Positions 6,158-7,334 of a DNA stretch of 7,334 nt are shown piece by piece. Position 1 is the first letter of the stretch. Each line of letters begins with the position of its first letter. The position numbers were made by a program, and so were the translations under genes. Below the pieces are notes generated by a model. The model did no database searches. It worked only from the letters and a program-made list of their open reading frames with translations, and was not told where the DNA came from. Source of the DNA: Clostridiales bacterium (lineage in GTDB: Bacteria > Bacillota_A > Clostridia > Tissierellales > Sedimentibacteraceae); NCBI GenBank assembly GCA_003514865.1, contig DOON01000238.1:1-7334 (forward strand), read 5' to 3'.

Positions 6158-6175
6158 ATTGACTGGATGGTCAAT
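6158..6175. promoter_or_regulatory. Operator 2 for the TetR-family regulator (over the transcription start)
   Basis: ATTGACTGGATGGTCAAT has the same outer arms, ATTGAC and GTCAAT, as operator 1 and differs from it only at two central bases. It begins 3 bp after the -10 box and covers the expected start point. The centre-to-centre distance to operator 1 is 33 bp, about three helical turns, so two dimers would sit on the same DNA face. Confidence 0.75.
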
Positions 6176-6179
6176 GAAT

Positions 6180-6185
6180 AGGAGG
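6180..6185 (+). promoter_or_regulatory. Ribosome binding site that fixes the GTG start of the TetR-family gene
   Basis: AGGAGG lies 7 bases before the GTG at 6193. The ATG at 6191 is read ATG-TGA and cannot start the protein, so spacing and frame both select GTG. Confidence 0.8.
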
Positions 6186-6192
6186 CATATAT

Positions 6193-6798
6193 GTGATAGA
6201 TGAAACAAAAAAAGATAAAATATTGTGGGCAGGCCTTAAGGAGTTCTCTGAACACGGATTTGATAAAGCAAGCACTGACAGGATAAGCAAGGATGCAGGA
6301 GTATCCAAAGGACTCATATTTCATTATTATGGCAGTAAGGAAAATCTATATATTTTCGCCGTGAATAAGTGTATCGATGATATTCTTGAAGAGTTTAACA
6401 ATGTAAAGTTCGATGATTTAGAATTCGTTGATGCGTTAATTAAAATGATGGAGTTAAAATACAGCTTCTTTTTAAAAAATCCCATGCATTACAGGATTCT
6501 GATTAAAAGCTTCTATAATACACCAAAAAAAATGATGAAAAAATTAGAACATAAAAATTTAGAATTGAGGCATATGGGAATAAATATTATAGTGGATATG
6601 ATAAAGGATTTGCCGCTCAAAGAGGATGTTCTTTCATCAGATATCGTTACACTGGTGTCATCAATTACCGATACAATTGATAAAAGGTGCTTGTCACACT
6701 TAGCAAACGATACGGAAGGCATTGAAAAGATATATGAAGTTATAAAAAATGAATACATACGATTGATAAATATCGTTATGTACGGAATTATTGCATAG
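6193..6798 (+). CDS. TetR/AcrR-family transcriptional repressor
   Basis: The 201-residue protein has a TetR N-terminal DNA-binding domain: helix 1 [20 protein letters not shown] (8-27), then the helix-turn-helix [20 protein letters not shown] (28-47) followed by SKENLY, with the family-typical G-V-S-K-G-x-x-x-x-Y-Y. The rest is a helical ligand and dimer domain, not recognisable to a specific ligand class. It starts at GTG. Two matching palindromes bracket its own promoter, so autorepression is the simplest reading. Its stop overlaps the ribosome site of the ABC transporter ATPase gene, making that gene the probable co-regulated target and a toxic compound, peptide or lipid the possible inducer. 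The inducer is not shown by the sequence. Confidence 0.9.
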   Translation: MIDETKKDKILWAGLKEFSEHGFDKASTDRISKDAGVSKGLIFHYYGSKENLYIFAVNKCIDDILEEFNNVKFDDLEFVDALIKMMELKYSFFLKNPMHYRILIKSFYNTPKKMMKKLEHKNLELRHMGINIIVDMIKDLPLKEDVLSSDIVTLVSSITDTIDKRCLSHLANDTEGIEKIYEVIKNEYIRLINIVMYGIIA

Positions 6799-6802
6799 GA
6801 GG
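6797..6802 (+). promoter_or_regulatory. Ribosome binding site of the ABC transporter ATPase, overlapping the tetR-type stop
   Basis: AGGAGG shares its first two bases with the TAG stop (6796-6798) and is 7 bases from the ATG at 6810. This arrangement favours coupled expression of regulator and transporter. Confidence 0.75.
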
Positions 6803-6809
6803 TGACTGT

Positions 6810-7334
6810 ATGGGTGAAGTAGTTTTAAAAGCCGAAAATATAAGCAAGGATTACCAGATGGGCGAAGTAACAGTAAAGGCTCTTAAGGATGCAAGTTTTG
6901 AGGTTCAAAAGGGTGAATTTGTGGTTATACTTGGTCCCAGCGGCTCCGGAAAAAGTACACTTTTAAATATAATAGGAGGCATGGATACTCCTACGGAGGG
7001 CAAGGTATATTTCAATGGTGAACTGATAACAGATATGAGCGACAAGGAACTCACTTATTACAGAAGAGACAGAATAGGTTTTGTATTTCAGTTTTATAAC
7101 CTGATGTCCACACTTACAGCTAAGGAAAATGTTGAGCTTGCTGCAGAGCTGTGTGAAAATGCAATAGATACAGACGAGGTTATGGATGCTGTAGGGCTTG
7201 GTGACAGGGCAGACCACTTTCCTTCTCAAATGAGCGGGGGAGAGCAGCAGAGGGTTGCTATTGCAAGGGCGGTTGCAAAGAATCCGCAGATTCTGCTTTG
7301 TGATGAGCCTACAGGTGCTCTCGACTTTGAGACA
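6810..7334 (+). CDS. ABC transporter ATP-binding protein, MacB/LolD type, 3'-truncated by the window edge
   Basis: The first 175 codons of an ATPase that would normally be about 220-250 residues. Visible motifs are Walker [10 protein letters not shown] (42-50), Q-loop FVFQFYNL (91-98, Q94), signature MSGGEQQR (141-148) and Walker B ILLCDEP with E166, followed by TGALD. The segments [14 protein letters not shown] and [11 protein letters not shown], and DEPTGALD, are characteristic of the MacB/LolD/FtsE-like group, whose partners are FtsX/MacB-type permeases with large extracytoplasmic domains. Such pairs export peptides, lipopeptides or drugs, or extract lipoproteins. In Gram-positive bacteria the antimicrobial-peptide type is common, but that is usually controlled by two-component systems; here the controller is a TetR-family gene. 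A permease is expected immediately downstream. The missing D-loop and H-loop lie beyond the window edge. Confidence 0.92.
   Translation, partial: MGEVVLKAENISKDYQMGEVTVKALKDASFEVQKGEFVVILGPSGSGKSTLLNIIGGMDTPTEGKVYFNGELITDMSDKELTYYRRDRIGFVFQFYNLMSTLTAKENVELAAELCENAIDTDEVMDAVGLGDRADHFPSQMSGGEQQRVAIARAVAKNPQILLCDEPTGALDFET

Noticed and set aside
6963..7229. 88-residue open frame on the minus strand inside the transporter ATPase
   Set aside because: Antisense to the Walker A to signature region of a clear ABC ATPase; no independent support.
1..7334. CRISPR array, insertion sequence, prophage or defence island
   Set aside because: No repeat-spacer pattern, transposase, integrase or long inverted or direct repeats were seen; the gene set looks chromosomal.

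Overview
The window is A/T-rich. Its Shine-Dalgarno sites (AGGAGG, AAAGGA), TTGACN/TATAAT-type promoters and short hairpin-plus-U-run terminators suggest a low-GC Gram-positive bacterium, most likely a clostridial-type anaerobe. That placement is inferred from sequence style and gene families, because there is no rRNA gene or other marker here. No tRNA, rRNA, CRISPR array, insertion sequence or integrase is visible, and the genes are densely packed.

Layout: (1) bases 1-1196, plus strand: a 5'-truncated kynureninase, ending at a hairpin terminator that also serves the convergent genes. (2) bases 1297-3488, minus strand, read right to left: a metallo-beta-lactamase-fold hydrolase, a DUF2164 protein, an SPL-type radical SAM protein, and a 75-residue two-helix membrane protein carrying the ADGPT motif of sodium-pumping decarboxylase beta subunits. 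The first three are tightly spaced and look like one operon. The fourth follows after 77 bases with no terminator in between. (3) bases 3489-3697: a divergent promoter region. (4) bases 3698-6078, plus strand: a GNAT-type acetyltransferase followed after 14 bases by an Uup-type ABC-F ATPase, closed by a terminator. (5) bases 6125-7334, plus strand: a TetR-family regulator read from a promoter flanked by two matching operator palindromes, followed by the first 175 codons of a MacB/LolD-type ABC transporter ATPase that runs off the window.

How the genes work together: the clearest circuit is the last one. The TetR-family protein probably represses its own promoter, and with it the downstream ABC exporter, through two 18-bp operators centred 33 bp apart, one over the -35 box and one over the start of transcription. 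The minus-strand operon has no obvious single pathway. The radical SAM protein ends in QLSIF, close to the bacterial sliding-clamp binding consensus, which hints at a DNA-associated role. I did not find a convincing new multi-gene system. The observations most worth following are the clamp-like tail, the free-standing ADGPT microprotein, the double-operator TetR circuit and the GNAT protein with a degenerate acetyl-CoA loop.
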